A DNA stretch of 64,000 nt from contig NZ_SOCE01000003.1 in assembly GCF_004365175.1 (NCBI RefSeq), positions 434,001 through 498,000 of the forward strand. The letters are read 5' to 3'. Shown here in pieces: positions 44,737-53,524 of the stretch. Origin of the DNA: Kribbella voronezhensis (lineage in GTDB: Bacteria > Actinomycetota > Actinomycetes > Propionibacteriales > Kribbellaceae). The notes below the pieces were generated by a model. That model did no database searches, was not told the DNA's origin, and saw only the letters and a list, made by a program, of their open reading frames with translations. The position numbers and the translations under genes were made by a program. The first letter of the stretch is position 1. Every line of letters begins with the position of its first letter.

Positions 44737-46227
44737 ATGCGTACATATGAGGTCCGCACCTACGGGTGTCAGATGAACGTCCACGACTCCGAGCGCCTGC
44801 GCGGGCTGCTGGAGGACGCGGGTTATGTCCGTGCGCCCGAGGGTGACCAGGCCGATGTGGTCGTGTTCAACACCTGCGCGGTCCGTGAGAACGCCGACAA
44901 CAAGCTGTACGGCAACCTCGGTCATCTCGCGCCGGTGAAGGCGAAGAAGCCGGGGATGCAGATCGCCGTCGGCGGCTGCCTGGCGCAGAAGGACAAGGCG
45001 ACCATCACCAAGAAGGCGCCATGGGTGGACGTCGTGTTCGGCACCCACAACATCGGCTCGCTGCCGGTGTTGCTGGAGCGGGCCCGGATCGCCGAGGAGT
45101 CCCAGGTCGAGATCCTGGAGTCGCTCGACGTGTTCCCGTCGACGCTGCCGACCCGCCGCGAGTCGCCGTACTCCGCCTGGGTCTCGGTCAGCGTCGGCTG
45201 CAACAACACCTGCACGTTCTGCATCGTCCCGGCCCTCCGCGGCCGCGAGAAGGACCGCCGGCCGGGCGACGTGCTCGCCGAGGTCGAGGCACTCGTTGCC
45301 GAGGGCGTGCTCGAGGTGACCCTACTCGGTCAGAACGTCAACTCGTACGGCGTGGAGTTCGGCGACCGCTACGCCTTCTCGAAGTTGCTCCGCGCCTGCG
45401 GCGGCATCGAGGGGCTCGAGCGGGTCCGGTTCACCTCGCCGCATCCGCGCGACTTCACCGCGGACGTGATCGAGGCGATGGCCGAGACGCCGAACGTGAT
45501 GCCGTCGCTGCACATGCCGCTGCAGTCCGGCTCGGACCAGATCCTCAAGGCGATGCGCCGCTCGTACCGGCGCGACCGCTATCTCAAGATCATCGAGGAC
45601 GTGCGCGCCGCGATGCCCGAGGCGGCGATCACGACCGACATCATCGTCGGCTTCCCCGGGGAGACCGAGGAGGACTTCCAGGGCACGCTCGACGTGGTCC
45701 GCCAGGCGCGGTTCGCCGGCGCGTTCACGTTCCAGTACTCCAAGCGGCCCGGCACTCCGGCGGAGTCGATGGAGGACCAGGTGCCGCGGGACGTAGTACA
45801 GGACCGCTACGAGCGGCTCGTCGCGTTGCAGGAAGAGATGGCCTGGGCCGAGAACAAGTCGATCGTCGGCCGGTCGCTCGAGGTGCTCGTTGCCGAGGGG
45901 GAGGGGCGGAAGGACGCCGCGACCCACCGGCTGTCCGGGCGGGCGCAGGACAACCGGCTCGTCCACTTCGCGCTGCCCGAGGGCGTCGAGAAGCCGCGCC
46001 CCGGTGACATGGCGACCGTCGAGGTCACGTACGCCGCTCCGCATCACCTGGTGGCCGACGTGTTCGGCTCCGTACGGCGTACTCGCGCGGGCGACGCCTG
46101 GGAGCGCCTGCAGGACGCGCCGGCCACTTCGCCCTCTGCTTCGCCCGGCGTGATGCTCGGGATGCCGCAGATCGGCGTGAAGCCCGCGCCACTCGAACCC
46201 GCAACCGGCGGCTGCCAAGTTGGCTGA
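44737..46227 (+). CDS. miaB: tRNA-2-methylthio-N6-dimethylallyladenosine synthase MiaB
   Basis: 496 residues. Radical-SAM methylthiotransferase acting on i6A37. N-terminal UPF0004 cluster cysteines C11, C47 and C81; radical-SAM cluster C155, C159, C162 in CNNTCTFC; C-terminal TRAM domain (about 390-450). The last 40 residues are a Pro/Ala-rich extension. The true start is ATG 44737, where TAGGCT stands 11 bases upstream; the open frame upstream overlaps the previous gene and is spurious. Its partner miaA is at 52 kb. Confidence 0.96.
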   Translation: MRTYEVRTYGCQMNVHDSERLRGLLEDAGYVRAPEGDQADVVVFNTCAVRENADNKLYGNLGHLAPVKAKKPGMQIAVGGCLAQKDKATITKKAPWVDVVFGTHNIGSLPVLLERARIAEESQVEILESLDVFPSTLPTRRESPYSAWVSVSVGCNNTCTFCIVPALRGREKDRRPGDVLAEVEALVAEGVLEVTLLGQNVNSYGVEFGDRYAFSKLLRACGGIEGLERVRFTSPHPRDFTADVIEAMAETPNVMPSLHMPLQSGSDQILKAMRRSYRRDRYLKIIEDVRAAMPEAAITTDIIVGFPGETEEDFQGTLDVVRQARFAGAFTFQYSKRPGTPAESMEDQVPRDVVQDRYERLVALQEEMAWAENKSIVGRSLEVLVAEGEGRKDAATHRLSGRAQDNRLVHFALPEGVEKPRPGDMATVEVTYAAPHHLVADVFGSVRRTRAGDAWERLQDAPATSPSASPGVMLGMPQIGVKPAPLEPATGGCQVG

Positions 46228-46894
46228 TGTGATCCCAGCCGACGCGGAGCCGTTCGCCTCGGGGCGGGATGCGGATGTCTACTCCATCGACGACTCCTGG
46301 GTACTACGGCGTTACCGCAACGGCCATTTGGTGCGCGACGAGGCCGACTTCATGCGCTGGGTCGCGAAGTACGACTACCCGGTCCCGGCCGTCCGCCAGG
46401 TCGACGGTGCCGACATGGTCATCCAACGGCTCACCGGCCCGACCCTCGCCGACGCAGCCCTGGCAGGCGACATCACCGCGATCGAACTGGGCCGCCTCCA
46501 CGCCGACCTGCACCGCCGCCTCCACGCCATCCCACCCCCGAGCGGAACCCGCGGCCTGGTCGTCATGCACGGCGATCTTCACCCCTACAACGTGATCCAG
46601 ACCCCCGACGGCCCGGTAGTCATCGACTGGCGCAACGCAGAAGAGGGCCCGCCCGAATTCGACATCGCCATGACAGCGATCATCTTCGCCCAGGTAGCCC
46701 TCGACCCCGCCTGGGCAACCCTCTCCCCACTCCTCCGCGAGTCCCTGGCCACCTACCTCGCACACTCGATCGACCCCACCCCCGGCCTCGACGCCGCCCT
46801 GGCTTCCCGCTCCCGCAACATCACCCTGACTCCAGAAGAACTGGCCCTCCTCCCAGCCCAGGCAGAACTCATCCGCTCCCTTCTTCCGCAGTAA
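46220..46894 (+). CDS. small APH/kinase-fold protein downstream of miaB
   Basis: 224 residues. Kinase-like motifs: [22 protein letters not shown] at the nucleotide loop, [34 protein letters not shown] with catalytic and metal Asp. Short relative to typical APH proteins. The TTG start overlaps miaB by eight bases; GTG 46229 is an alternative. The coupling suggests cotranscription, but a functional link is not established. Confidence 0.83.
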   Translation: MADVIPADAEPFASGRDADVYSIDDSWVLRRYRNGHLVRDEADFMRWVAKYDYPVPAVRQVDGADMVIQRLTGPTLADAALAGDITAIELGRLHADLHRRLHAIPPPSGTRGLVVMHGDLHPYNVIQTPDGPVVIDWRNAEEGPPEFDIAMTAIIFAQVALDPAWATLSPLLRESLATYLAHSIDPTPGLDAALASRSRNITLTPEELALLPAQAELIRSLLPQ

Positions 46895-46896
46895 AC

Positions 46897-46920
46897 CCCT
46901 CACACCGCTCCTTGTGAGGG
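46897..46920 (+). terminator. hairpin after the kinase-like gene
   Basis: Eight-base-pair stem CCCTCACA (46897-46904) and TGTGAGGG (46913-46920), right after the TAA stop; no U-run. Confidence 0.6.
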
Positions 46921-46963
46921 CCGGGTTCTGCTATTGCCTGCAGGCTCGCGTCTGACGGCATGA

Positions 46964-48160
46964 CTACTCGAGACAGCTCTCAAGTAGCTGTCCCAAGGTG
47001 TCGGCCTCAACATCCCAGCGGACAAGATGCACAGCGCCCGACCGACCACGCCGGATGTGCTCCAGTTGCCGCTCGGACAGTCCTACTCCGGCAACGATCA
47101 GAATGATCGGCGCCTCAGTGGGAAGATTCTCGATCAACCTCGTGACTCGTTCGCGTTCATTTGCGGCCCGAGGCGTCAAGCGTGATCGAATCTCAAGAGC
47201 GACTTCCTTCTCGCCGGCCGAGACGATGGCGTCGACAATCGCGCCGCCGAAAAGGGCGTTCTCCCGCACGATCGCATCTGTCGGCGCAACCTCCGTGAGT
47301 ACGTCCAGGACATGATCCTCGAATCGCTGGGCGACCGAGCCGCGCCGCTGGGCCAAGGATTGGAGGATCGGTGGACCGGATTGTTCTGCCGCCCGGCTGA
47401 CCCGTTCCGGCACTCGGTCGCCATGAGCAGCGCGGTCGCCCGCTTGCAGAAGTTGCGAGATCGGCCCTCTTAGGTCGGCGGGCACAATTCCGCGATTGAT
47501 GAGGACGTCCAGCATGGCCATGGCGGACCGCTCCCCGGGTGGAGGTGGTGGGGCCGCCAGCGATCTGATGACACGTTCGAGTTCGAGCCGCAGTTGCACC
47601 AGTCCTGTCGGGCCGATGGCGGTCTCGACGGTGATGTCCTCGTGGGGTTCCCGGTTTTCGGTTCGAGCAGGAGGCCCTTCGCCTGTCGCGGTAGATTCGG
47701 AGGGGATTACGCGGGCCGGCTGTTCAGCGAGACTCTGAAGTGCAGTTCCGAAGGGTTTGGTATCGTCCGGAATCTCGCCGATTTCAACCAAGCTGCCGAG
47801 CTTTATGGCGTAGCGGCCGAGTAGCGTGCGTTGGATCAAAGCGGCAGCTACAAAGGCGGTGCCGAGCAGGAGAATGATCTTGGTGAACAGTATTGCCACC
47901 GGGGTGGCTAGACGCCCTATTGCCGATGGTTCTGCGCCCGGTTTCGTCGTCTTTTGCGTTGTTGTAGACGACGAAGTCTTTCCAGCTTCGCCTACTTTGG
48001 ACTCGCTGGTCTCCACCGTCGTGACCTCAGTGGCCTCGTGGGGCGGCACATCTTCCCGGATGAGGACAAATGCACCGCCGAGCAAGGTAAGCGTCAACAC
48101 CGCGAAGGCGATCCAGTTGGCGATCTTTGGGCGCGCGACCGCATCTTGATGGCTCGGCAC
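46964..48160 (-). CDS. two-helix membrane protein with a restriction-endonuclease-like C-terminus
   Basis: 398 residues from GTG 48160. Helices at about 15-33 and 85-109 flank a Ser/Thr/Lys-rich extracytoplasmic loop. The cytoplasmic part has a helical segment resembling DUF4145 (VLINRGIVPADLRGPISQLLQAGDRAAHGD), then FEDHVLDVLTEVAPTDAIVRENALFGGAIVDAIVSAGEKEVALEIRSR. The spacing of D in IVDAIV and E-x-R in ALEIRS recalls a PD-(D/E)xK nuclease core with Lys replaced by Arg. A possible sensor or defence protein; not assigned. The gene is visibly less GC-rich than its neighbours. TACCTT stands seven bases before the GTG (leaderless); TTG 48169 is the alternative start. Confidence 0.72.
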   Translation of the reverse strand: MPSHQDAVARPKIANWIAFAVLTLTLLGGAFVLIREDVPPHEATEVTTVETSESKVGEAGKTSSSTTTQKTTKPGAEPSAIGRLATPVAILFTKIILLLGTAFVAAALIQRTLLGRYAIKLGSLVEIGEIPDDTKPFGTALQSLAEQPARVIPSESTATGEGPPARTENREPHEDITVETAIGPTGLVQLRLELERVIRSLAAPPPPPGERSAMAMLDVLINRGIVPADLRGPISQLLQAGDRAAHGDRVPERVSRAAEQSGPPILQSLAQRRGSVAQRFEDHVLDVLTEVAPTDAIVRENALFGGAIVDAIVSAGEKEVALEIRSRLTPRAANERERVTRLIENLPTEAPIILIVAGVGLSERQLEHIRRGRSGAVHLVRWDVEADTLGQLLESCLE

Positions 48161-48173
48161 GGCTGACAAGGTA
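48158..48173 (-). promoter_or_regulatory. leaderless -10 box of the membrane protein gene
   Basis: On the minus strand TACCTT (48168-48173) is seven bases before the GTG start codon (48158-48160). There is no ribosome site before this start or before the alternative TTG. Confidence 0.5.
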
Positions 48174-48470
48174 GCGCCCTGAGAGCGTCGCCGCTAGAGG
48201 ATCCGCACCTTGGGCAGGTGACTTCTTGCTAGCAGCCTCGTGTCGCCACGTGAGTATTCTGCTCGAATCGACAATGGTGAGGCGGCACGTTCTCACCTAT
48301 TCGAGCGGTCCTTTCGTTTGGGGACGGTGTATCGAGCTCAATGAGAAACGCAACGCGGCACATTCAGTCACAGGCGGGCTCGCCTCAGCCACCGCGGGTT
48401 TGTCTGAGCAGCGACGGAGGAGCTGCGAACTACGGGCGGGCGGGAGCCGCGACGGAGGAGCGGCGTGGGA
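48161..48470. repeat. gene-free region with two GCGACGGAGGAGC cores
   Basis: 310 bases. From 48174 to about 48400 I see nothing but the promoter already listed. GCGACGGAGGAGC occurs at 48411-48423 and again at 48449-48461, 38 bases apart, the second within GGGCGGGCGGGAGCC...GGCGTGGG and ending at the stop codon of the next gene. This is the core of the dispersed repeat also found at 42.7-43.1 and 56.1-56.3 kb. Confidence 0.8.
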
Positions 48471-50354
48471 TCAGGCGTTGAGGAACTGGCTTGGTTTGAG
48501 GGCGTGGTCAACTATGCGGACGTCGCCGATGGTGCCGGCGAAGGTTTGGTCGATGGTGTTGGCGTAGTGGCCGGCGCCCAGGAGCCAGGGGGCGCCGGTG
48601 GTGCTGAGGCCGTTGGACGGGGTTGCCGGGTTGCGGAGGAGTTCTGAGGAGTCGACGTACAGGGTGCTGTGTTTGCCGTCGTTGACGACCGCGAGGTGGA
48701 ACCAGCGGCCGGCGAGTTGCTCGTGGCCCCAGTTCGTGAAGGTGTCGTTCTGGTCGAGCGGGTAGACCGCCCACTGGGCCTGGCGACCGCCGGAGAAGCC
48801 GAGCTTCGCGACCGGCTCGGACGGGTCGCTGCCGGTCTTGCCGACGTCGGCGCCGGTGCCGAGTCGGCTGAGCAGGCCCTCCCACGCGTGGTCGGCGCCG
48901 TCATCGGCCAGCTTGACGAAGGCTTCGATCGTGTAGCCGCTGCGGAAGGTCTGGCGGTTGAGTGGCGCGTTGTCCGCGGTACGGAGGTAGCCGCCGCGAG
49001 CGGGGTCCTTGCCGCCGGCAAATATCCAGCTGGCGTGCGCCGGCTGGTCCGGGTGGTGGTCGGTCGACGTCTTGAGGCTGTCGGCCGGGCTGCCCGGCAG
49101 CAGGACCGGGGTGAGGTCGTTGCCGCGTCCTGACCGGTCGATCACCTTGCTGCCAACAGCTCCATCGAGTCGCCAATAGGCGAGCGTGCCGGGGATGACC
49201 AGTTCGCGCGCCGGGCGTTCCGGACGGACCGGCTGCGGGTCGAACCCGGCGAAACGGGCGGTGAAGTCGAGAGGCACTGAGAAGCGGTTGGTCTCGTCGG
49301 TGAGTTCGAGCTCACCCTCGGCCAGCAGGCTGCGCCGGGCCGGCTGCTGCTCCAGGATCCACGGCGAGATGGTCTCGACGTCGATCGTGTTGCGCGCCAG
49401 GTCGAAGTGGTAGAGGCGGATCATCGCCGAGCCGCCGTAGTACCGGTCCTGGTAGTTGGTGATGTGCAGGTGCACGTCGTGGCCGGCCTTGTTCTGCCGG
49501 ATCACGCGGCCGGACGGCCAGAAGTGACCATTCAGGGTGAGGAAGATCTGGTCGTTGCCGTCGACAAGTTGTTCCCAGACGCGGTTGCCGTGGTCGGAGA
49601 ACTTCGCCACCGGGTCCCCGGCATCGGCGTAGACGAGCTCGTGGATGGTCAAGATGACCGGCATCCGAGGGTGGTCGGCGATCACCTTGCGCGCCCACGC
49701 GAAGCCGGCGTCCGACGGTCGCCAGTCCATTGCCAGCAGCAACCATTGCCGGCCGGCCGCGCGGAACACGTGGTACGAGTTGTACCCGTCCGGCGTCGAC
49801 CCGCCGTACGTGCTCGATCTGCGGAACCGGCGCGGCCCGAAGGTCTGCAGGTACGGCGTATCGCCGCGCTGGTCGTCGGTGCTGCCGTCGATGTCGTGAT
49901 TGCCCGCGAGCACGGAGTACGGCATCCGGGCACGGTCGAGTACGTCGAACACAGGGGCCGCTTGGGCGAACTCCATCGTGAGCGCGTTCTCCACCACGTC
50001 GCCGAGATGCGCGGTGAAGACGATGTTGTCCGCGGCCCGCTGCTCGATCAGATACTCGAAGCTCGCGGTCAACGGCGCGGGATCGCCCCGGTCGGTGTCG
50101 AACAAGTACTGCGTGTCCGGCACGACGGCGAGCGTGAATCGCGGGCTGTCCGGATCCCCCGTACGCCGCGCAGCCGCGCCGGTGGTGACCGCCGCCGAGG
50201 CGGTGTCGCCCATCGTCGAGGCGGTGTCAGTCGTCGTACCGGCGAAGGCAGGTGAAAGAGCGCCCGGCAGAGCCCCGACTCCGAGCGCGCCGACGCCGGT
50301 AGCACCGGCCTGAAGCAGCCGCCGCCGGCTCGTACCGTCGTTGTGGATGGTCAT
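48471..50354 (-). CDS. Tat-exported metallophosphoesterase with LamG domain
   Basis: 627 residues. Tat signal SRRRLLQAGATGVGALGVGALPGA. Calcineurin-like phosphoesterase domain (about 70-340): VVPDTQYL, HLGDVVENA, LAGNHDIDG, ILTIHELVYADAG and LNGHFWPSG, all metal-binding motifs. C-terminal concanavalin/LamG domain (about 395-620): AYWRLDG...VIDRSGRGNDL, GYTIEAFVKL, GRWFHLAVVNDGKHSTLYVDS. A secreted phosphodiesterase or phosphomonoesterase with a binding module. ATG at 50354 lies before a hydrophilic stretch as expected for Tat substrates. Confidence 0.92.
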   Translation of the reverse strand: MTIHNDGTSRRRLLQAGATGVGALGVGALPGALSPAFAGTTTDTASTMGDTASAAVTTGAAARRTGDPDSPRFTLAVVPDTQYLFDTDRGDPAPLTASFEYLIEQRAADNIVFTAHLGDVVENALTMEFAQAAPVFDVLDRARMPYSVLAGNHDIDGSTDDQRGDTPYLQTFGPRRFRRSSTYGGSTPDGYNSYHVFRAAGRQWLLLAMDWRPSDAGFAWARKVIADHPRMPVILTIHELVYADAGDPVAKFSDHGNRVWEQLVDGNDQIFLTLNGHFWPSGRVIRQNKAGHDVHLHITNYQDRYYGGSAMIRLYHFDLARNTIDVETISPWILEQQPARRSLLAEGELELTDETNRFSVPLDFTARFAGFDPQPVRPERPARELVIPGTLAYWRLDGAVGSKVIDRSGRGNDLTPVLLPGSPADSLKTSTDHHPDQPAHASWIFAGGKDPARGGYLRTADNAPLNRQTFRSGYTIEAFVKLADDGADHAWEGLLSRLGTGADVGKTGSDPSEPVAKLGFSGGRQAQWAVYPLDQNDTFTNWGHEQLAGRWFHLAVVNDGKHSTLYVDSSELLRNPATPSNGLSTTGAPWLLGAGHYANTIDQTFAGTIGDVRIVDHALKPSQFLNA

Positions 50355-50492
50355 TCAGTGCCTCCGCAGTCGTTGACAACGAAGGCACTGTAGAGCCTCT
50401 CACCCGGCCCGACGGTGAACGGCGAAAGAACAGCCTTCTTCGTCGGCGCTACGTCAAGGCGCGAGCCTTCGAAGGCGAGGTGGCCCGGGCAG

Positions 50493-50957
50493 TCAGGGGG
50501 AGTCGGGCGAGAAGCCCTGCGCGATGATCGCGGGGAGTCCGCCGGAGCGGACGCCGGCGAGCACTCGGGCCTCGTGGGGGACGACCGGGTCGGGGAGGTT
50601 GTCCAGGGAGTACCAGCCGAGGCCGGCTGCTTTGCCTGGTTCCATCAGGCGGGGTTCGCCACGCCAGCGGGTGGTGGTGAAGAAGAAGTCGACGCGTTCG
50701 TCGATCGGCCGGCCGTTGCCGCCGGTGCGGTGCATCGCGGTGAGGGGGAGCAGGTCGGCCGGGTCGATCTCGACGCCGACCTCCTCGCGGACCTCGCGGA
50801 TCGCGGCGGCGAGCACCGACTCGTCCTTCTCGACATGGCCGGCGGGCACGGCCCAGTAGCCGTCCATGTAGCCGGTGTCGGCCCTGAGCAGCAACAACAC
50901 CTCGTCGCCGCGCCGAAGCACGACGTACGCCGCCGGAATCACCTGGAACCGATCCAT
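50493..50957 (-). CDS. NUDIX hydrolase
   Basis: 154 residues. The NUDIX box GHVEKDESVLAAAIREVREEVGVE at 40-63 is complete (GX5EX7REUXEEXGU). The substrate may be an oxidised nucleotide or a diphosphate; not assignable. TAGGGT (50964-50969) lies six bases before the ATG on the minus strand, so the mRNA is probably leaderless. The repeat region lies just upstream. Confidence 0.92.
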   Translation of the reverse strand: MDRFQVIPAAYVVLRRGDEVLLLLRADTGYMDGYWAVPAGHVEKDESVLAAAIREVREEVGVEIDPADLLPLTAMHRTGGNGRPIDERVDFFFTTTRWRGEPRLMEPGKAAGLGWYSLDNLPDPVVPHEARVLAGVRSGGLPAIIAQGFSPDSP

Positions 50958-50969
50958 GCCGCAACCCTA
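50958..50969 (-). promoter_or_regulatory. leaderless -10 box of the NUDIX gene
   Basis: TAGGGT on the minus strand (50964-50969), six-base gap, then the ATG ending at 50957. Confidence 0.5.
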
Positions 50970-50980
50970 GACGGACCTGC

Positions 50981-51230
50981 CGACAACCCGAACCGCCAAG
51001 GCCGACCCACCGAGCGCAACCCGGCAAGGCCAACCCAGCGAGGGCCCCGGGCGAGGGCAACCCGGCAAGGGCAACCCGGCGAGGGCACCGGGCGAGGGCA
51101 ACCCGGCAAGGGCAACCCGGCGAGGGCGCCGGGCGAGGGCAACCCGGCAAGGGCAACCCGGCGAGGGCACCGGGCGAGGACAACCCGGCAAGGGCCAACC
51201 CGGCAAGAGCACCCGGGCGAGGAAACCGAA
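50981..51230. repeat. 41-base GC-rich minisatellite
   Basis: Units start at 51038, 51079, 51120 and 51161, an exact 41-base period. Each unit is itself three diverged copies of a 13-14 base word GCRAGGGCAACCCG (13+14+14), and decayed single words extend from about 50981 to 51230. The period is not a multiple of three, so long open frames on the minus strand (PGALAGLPLPGCP-type) result from repetition and are not genes. Confidence 0.92.
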
Positions 51231-51246
51231 AGGAAGGGGGAACAGT

Positions 51247-51280
51247 GAAGGGCCGCGAGGACGAATCCTCGCGGCCCTTC
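51247..51280 (-). terminator. terminator of the MT0933-type gene
   Basis: Perfect 15-base-pair stem GAAGGGCCGCGAGGA (51247-51261) and TCCTCGCGGCCCTTC (51266-51280), four-base loop, about 12 bases past the stop on the minus strand. Confidence 0.85.
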
Positions 51281-51292
51281 GGAGACGAGACG

Positions 51293-51538
51293 TCAGGCGG
51301 GGTTGTTCGGCCCGTTGTCGATGTCGTCGTCCTGACCGTCGAGACCGTCGAGACGGTCCTTGGCGACGCCGACACCCTGGTCGATCTTGTCGCCGTACTT
51401 GCCGCCGGTCTTCTCGTCAACGAAGTCGCCGGCCTTGTCGAGACCCCCGCCGACCTGGTCGCCGTGCTGGTCGACGAGGTCGGTCGCCTTGTCCTTGAGT
51501 TCCTCGGCCTTGCCCTTGAACTTGTCGAAGATGCCCAT
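51293..51538 (-). CDS. MT0933/Rv0909-type antitoxin-family protein
   Basis: 81 residues. MGIFDKFKGKAEELKDKATDLVDQHGDQV, then DKAGDFVDEKTGGKYGDKIDQGVGVAKDRLD, a highly charged helical pattern of PF14013 proteins (Rv0909 antitoxin and relatives, also CsbD-like). No toxin gene lies beside it; the neighbour is another small acidic protein. It may be a stress or cell-envelope associated protein rather than a true antitoxin. Confidence 0.75.
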   Translation of the reverse strand: MGIFDKFKGKAEELKDKATDLVDQHGDQVGGGLDKAGDFVDEKTGGKYGDKIDQGVGVAKDRLDGLDGQDDDIDNGPNNPA

Positions 51539-51628
51539 CTCGTGGGGCTCCCATTCCTAGCGTAGTGAACTACTTACAGACAGCTAGCGGTGATCTTCCC
51601 ACCTGGAAGCCCCCGAGTGTGGGATGTC

Positions 51629-51847
51629 TCAGTTTCCGCCGGCCGGCGGTGCCTCGACGTCGCCGCCGCTCTCCTCCGGGTCGTCGCCGCCGACCTCGAC
51701 GTCCCCGCCACTCTTGGCCTCGACGTCGCCGCCGCTCTTGCCCTTCAGTTCCACATCGCCACCACTGCGCTTGGCGGCGTCGAACTCGCCGTCCAGGTCC
51801 AGGGCGTCCTTGGCCGCGTCGGTCTCTTCGTCGAACGGATTCGTCAC
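51629..51847 (-). CDS. small acidic protein with SGGDVE repeats
   Basis: 72 residues. VTNPFDEETDAAKDALDLDGEFDAAKR, then four SGGDVE copies: SGGDVELKGK, SGGDVEAK, SGGDVEVGG and SGGDVEAPP. Very acidic, no cysteines, no membrane helix, likely disordered. GTG start with GGGAGGAC upstream; a start 29 codons earlier is rejected because no ribosome site is there. I know no family. It lies upstream of the MT0933-type gene, separated by 90 bases. Confidence 0.65.
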   Translation of the reverse strand: MTNPFDEETDAAKDALDLDGEFDAAKRSGGDVELKGKSGGDVEAKSGGDVEVGGDDPEESGGDVEAPPAGGN

Positions 51848-52025
51848 TGTATGTCCTCCCGAGTCGGTACTGCGCTGAATCGTGTCGGCCCCCCAGAGCG
51901 GACCGCACTCCTTGCCTCCGTTCCTACCGAACACACAGGGTCATCACAACCCCTTCGGCCCCAGTCTTGGGCAAGAGTTCACGCCTCCTACCGTGGATCA
52001 GGGCAGGCACTGTCACACTGGTCGG

Positions 52026-53015
52026 ATGGTCGTGCCACTGGTCGTCGCGGTCGTCGGTCCCACCGCGGCCGGCAAATCCGACCTCTCCGTTGCCCTGTGC
52101 AAGCGATTGCACGGTGAGGTGGTCAACGCCGACGCGATGCAGGTCTACCGCGGGATGGACGTCGGTACCGCGACGATCACCGTCGCCGAGCGGCAGGGGA
52201 TCACCCATCACCTGCTCGACATCCTCGACGTCACGCAGACCGCGACCGTCGCGGAGTTCCAGCAACTCGCCCGGGCCGCGATCGACGACTGTCTGCGGCG
52301 TCAGGTGGTGCCGGTGCTCGCCGGCGGCTCCGCGCTGTACGTCCGCGCGATCCTGGACGACTTCGCGTTCCCGGGCACCGACCCCGCAGTACGGGAACGG
52401 CTCGAGGCCGAGCTGGCCGAGCACGGGTCCGGCGAACTGCACCGGCGTCTCGCCGAGGTGGACCCGCCTGCCGCCGAGCAGATCCTGCCGAGCAACGGCC
52501 GGCGGATCGTGCGTGCGCTGGAGGTCATCGAGATCACCGGTACGCCGTACGTCGCGACCCTGCCCGAACACACCTACATCTACCCGGGTGCTGTCCAGCT
52601 CGGACTCGACGTGCCCAGGCCGGTCCTCGACGAACGGATCGGCCGCCGGGTGGACCGGATGTTCGAGAACGGGTTCGTCGACGAGGTCCGCGACCTGCTC
52701 GGCAAGGGCCTGTTGGACGGCCGTACGGCGAACCGCGCGCTCGGGTACTCCCAGGTGATCGCGCTGCTCGCCGGTGAGATCAGTGAGGCCGAGGCGCGCG
52801 AGCGGACGGCTCAGGCGACCAGGCGGTTCGCCAGGAGGCAGGATTCCTGGTTCCGCAAGGACCCCCGGATCACCTGGCTGGCCTACGACGATCCCGACCT
52901 CGTCGAGCGCGCGGCAACCGTCGTACGAGAGTCCGTGGTCCAGGGCAACCGTTCGGCGCCGGGCGGCGTAGATGGGGTGGAAGAAGGCCTGGGGGCTGTG
53001 GATGCGAGGGGGTGA
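52026..53015 (+). CDS. miaA: tRNA dimethylallyltransferase MiaA
   Basis: 329 residues. Transfers a dimethylallyl group to A37, giving the MiaB substrate. P-loop GPTAAGKS (11-18), then VNADAMQVYRGMDVGTATI, HHLLDILDVTQTATVAEFQQLA, VPVLAGGSALYVRAIL and RALGYSQV. ATG 52026 is correct; the upstream frame is shorter-lived and non-family. The 3' end overlaps the sigma-factor start. Confidence 0.95.
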   Translation: MVVPLVVAVVGPTAAGKSDLSVALCKRLHGEVVNADAMQVYRGMDVGTATITVAERQGITHHLLDILDVTQTATVAEFQQLARAAIDDCLRRQVVPVLAGGSALYVRAILDDFAFPGTDPAVRERLEAELAEHGSGELHRRLAEVDPPAAEQILPSNGRRIVRALEVIEITGTPYVATLPEHTYIYPGAVQLGLDVPRPVLDERIGRRVDRMFENGFVDEVRDLLGKGLLDGRTANRALGYSQVIALLAGEISEAEARERTAQATRRFARRQDSWFRKDPRITWLAYDDPDLVERAATVVRESVVQGNRSAPGGVDGVEEGLGAVDARG

Positions 53016-53523
53016 CCGCGAGGCCGAGTTCCGCGAGTACGTGCTCGCGGATCGCACCAGACTGATGCGTACGGCGATGCTGCTCACCGCGGGCGATGTG
53101 CACACCGCCGAAGATCTGGTCCAGACCGCGTGTACGAGGGTGTACGTGCACTGGCACCGGATCCGGCACGAGGGCGCGGGGCCGTATGCCCATCGCATCC
53201 TGGTCAACGCCTTCCTGGACGAGCGCCGCCGGGCCGGCCGCCACCCCGAGGTGGTGACCGCCGAGACGTTCGAACCACGGCTGTCCGAGGAGACGGACCA
53301 GGTGGACACGCTGGCCGTCCGGCGCGCGCTGCTCGACCTGGCGCCGCGGCAACGGGCGGTCCTGGTCCTGCGGTACTTCCAGGATCTCGACGTCGCCAGT
53401 TGCGCGCGCATCCTGGAGTGCACCGAGGGGACTGTGAAGAGCCAGACGGCGAAAGCTTTGAAACGACTGAAGGATCTGATGGCCGAGGACCCGGCCGCCG
53501 ATCCCGCGACCGGGAGTAGTTGA
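53002..53523 (+). CDS. SigE-family (ECF) RNA polymerase sigma factor
   Basis: 173 residues. Region 2: FREYVLADRTRLMRTAMLLTAGDVHTAEDLVQTACTRVYVHWHRI; region 4: LAPRQRAVLVLRYFQDLDVASCARILECTEGTVKSQTAKALKRLKDLM. Typical of the actinobacterial SigE-family ECF group with a C-terminal extension lacking here. It starts inside the 3' end of miaA; ATG 52972 in the same frame adds ten residues. The next gene, one base downstream, encodes its probable anti-sigma factor. Confidence 0.9.
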   Translation: MRGGDREAEFREYVLADRTRLMRTAMLLTAGDVHTAEDLVQTACTRVYVHWHRIRHEGAGPYAHRILVNAFLDERRRAGRHPEVVTAETFEPRLSEETDQVDTLAVRRALLDLAPRQRAVLVLRYFQDLDVASCARILECTEGTVKSQTAKALKRLKDLMAEDPAADPATGSS

Positions 53524-53524
53524 C

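Noticed and set aside
50981-51230. CRISPR-like periodicity of 41 bases
   Set aside because: No distinct spacers; the whole unit is repeated and subdivides into 14-base words.
50449-51420. Minus-strand frames rich in PGALAGLPLPGCP across the minisatellite
   Set aside because: They follow from a 41-base repeat open in all three frames; one also overlaps the NUDIX and MT0933-type genes.
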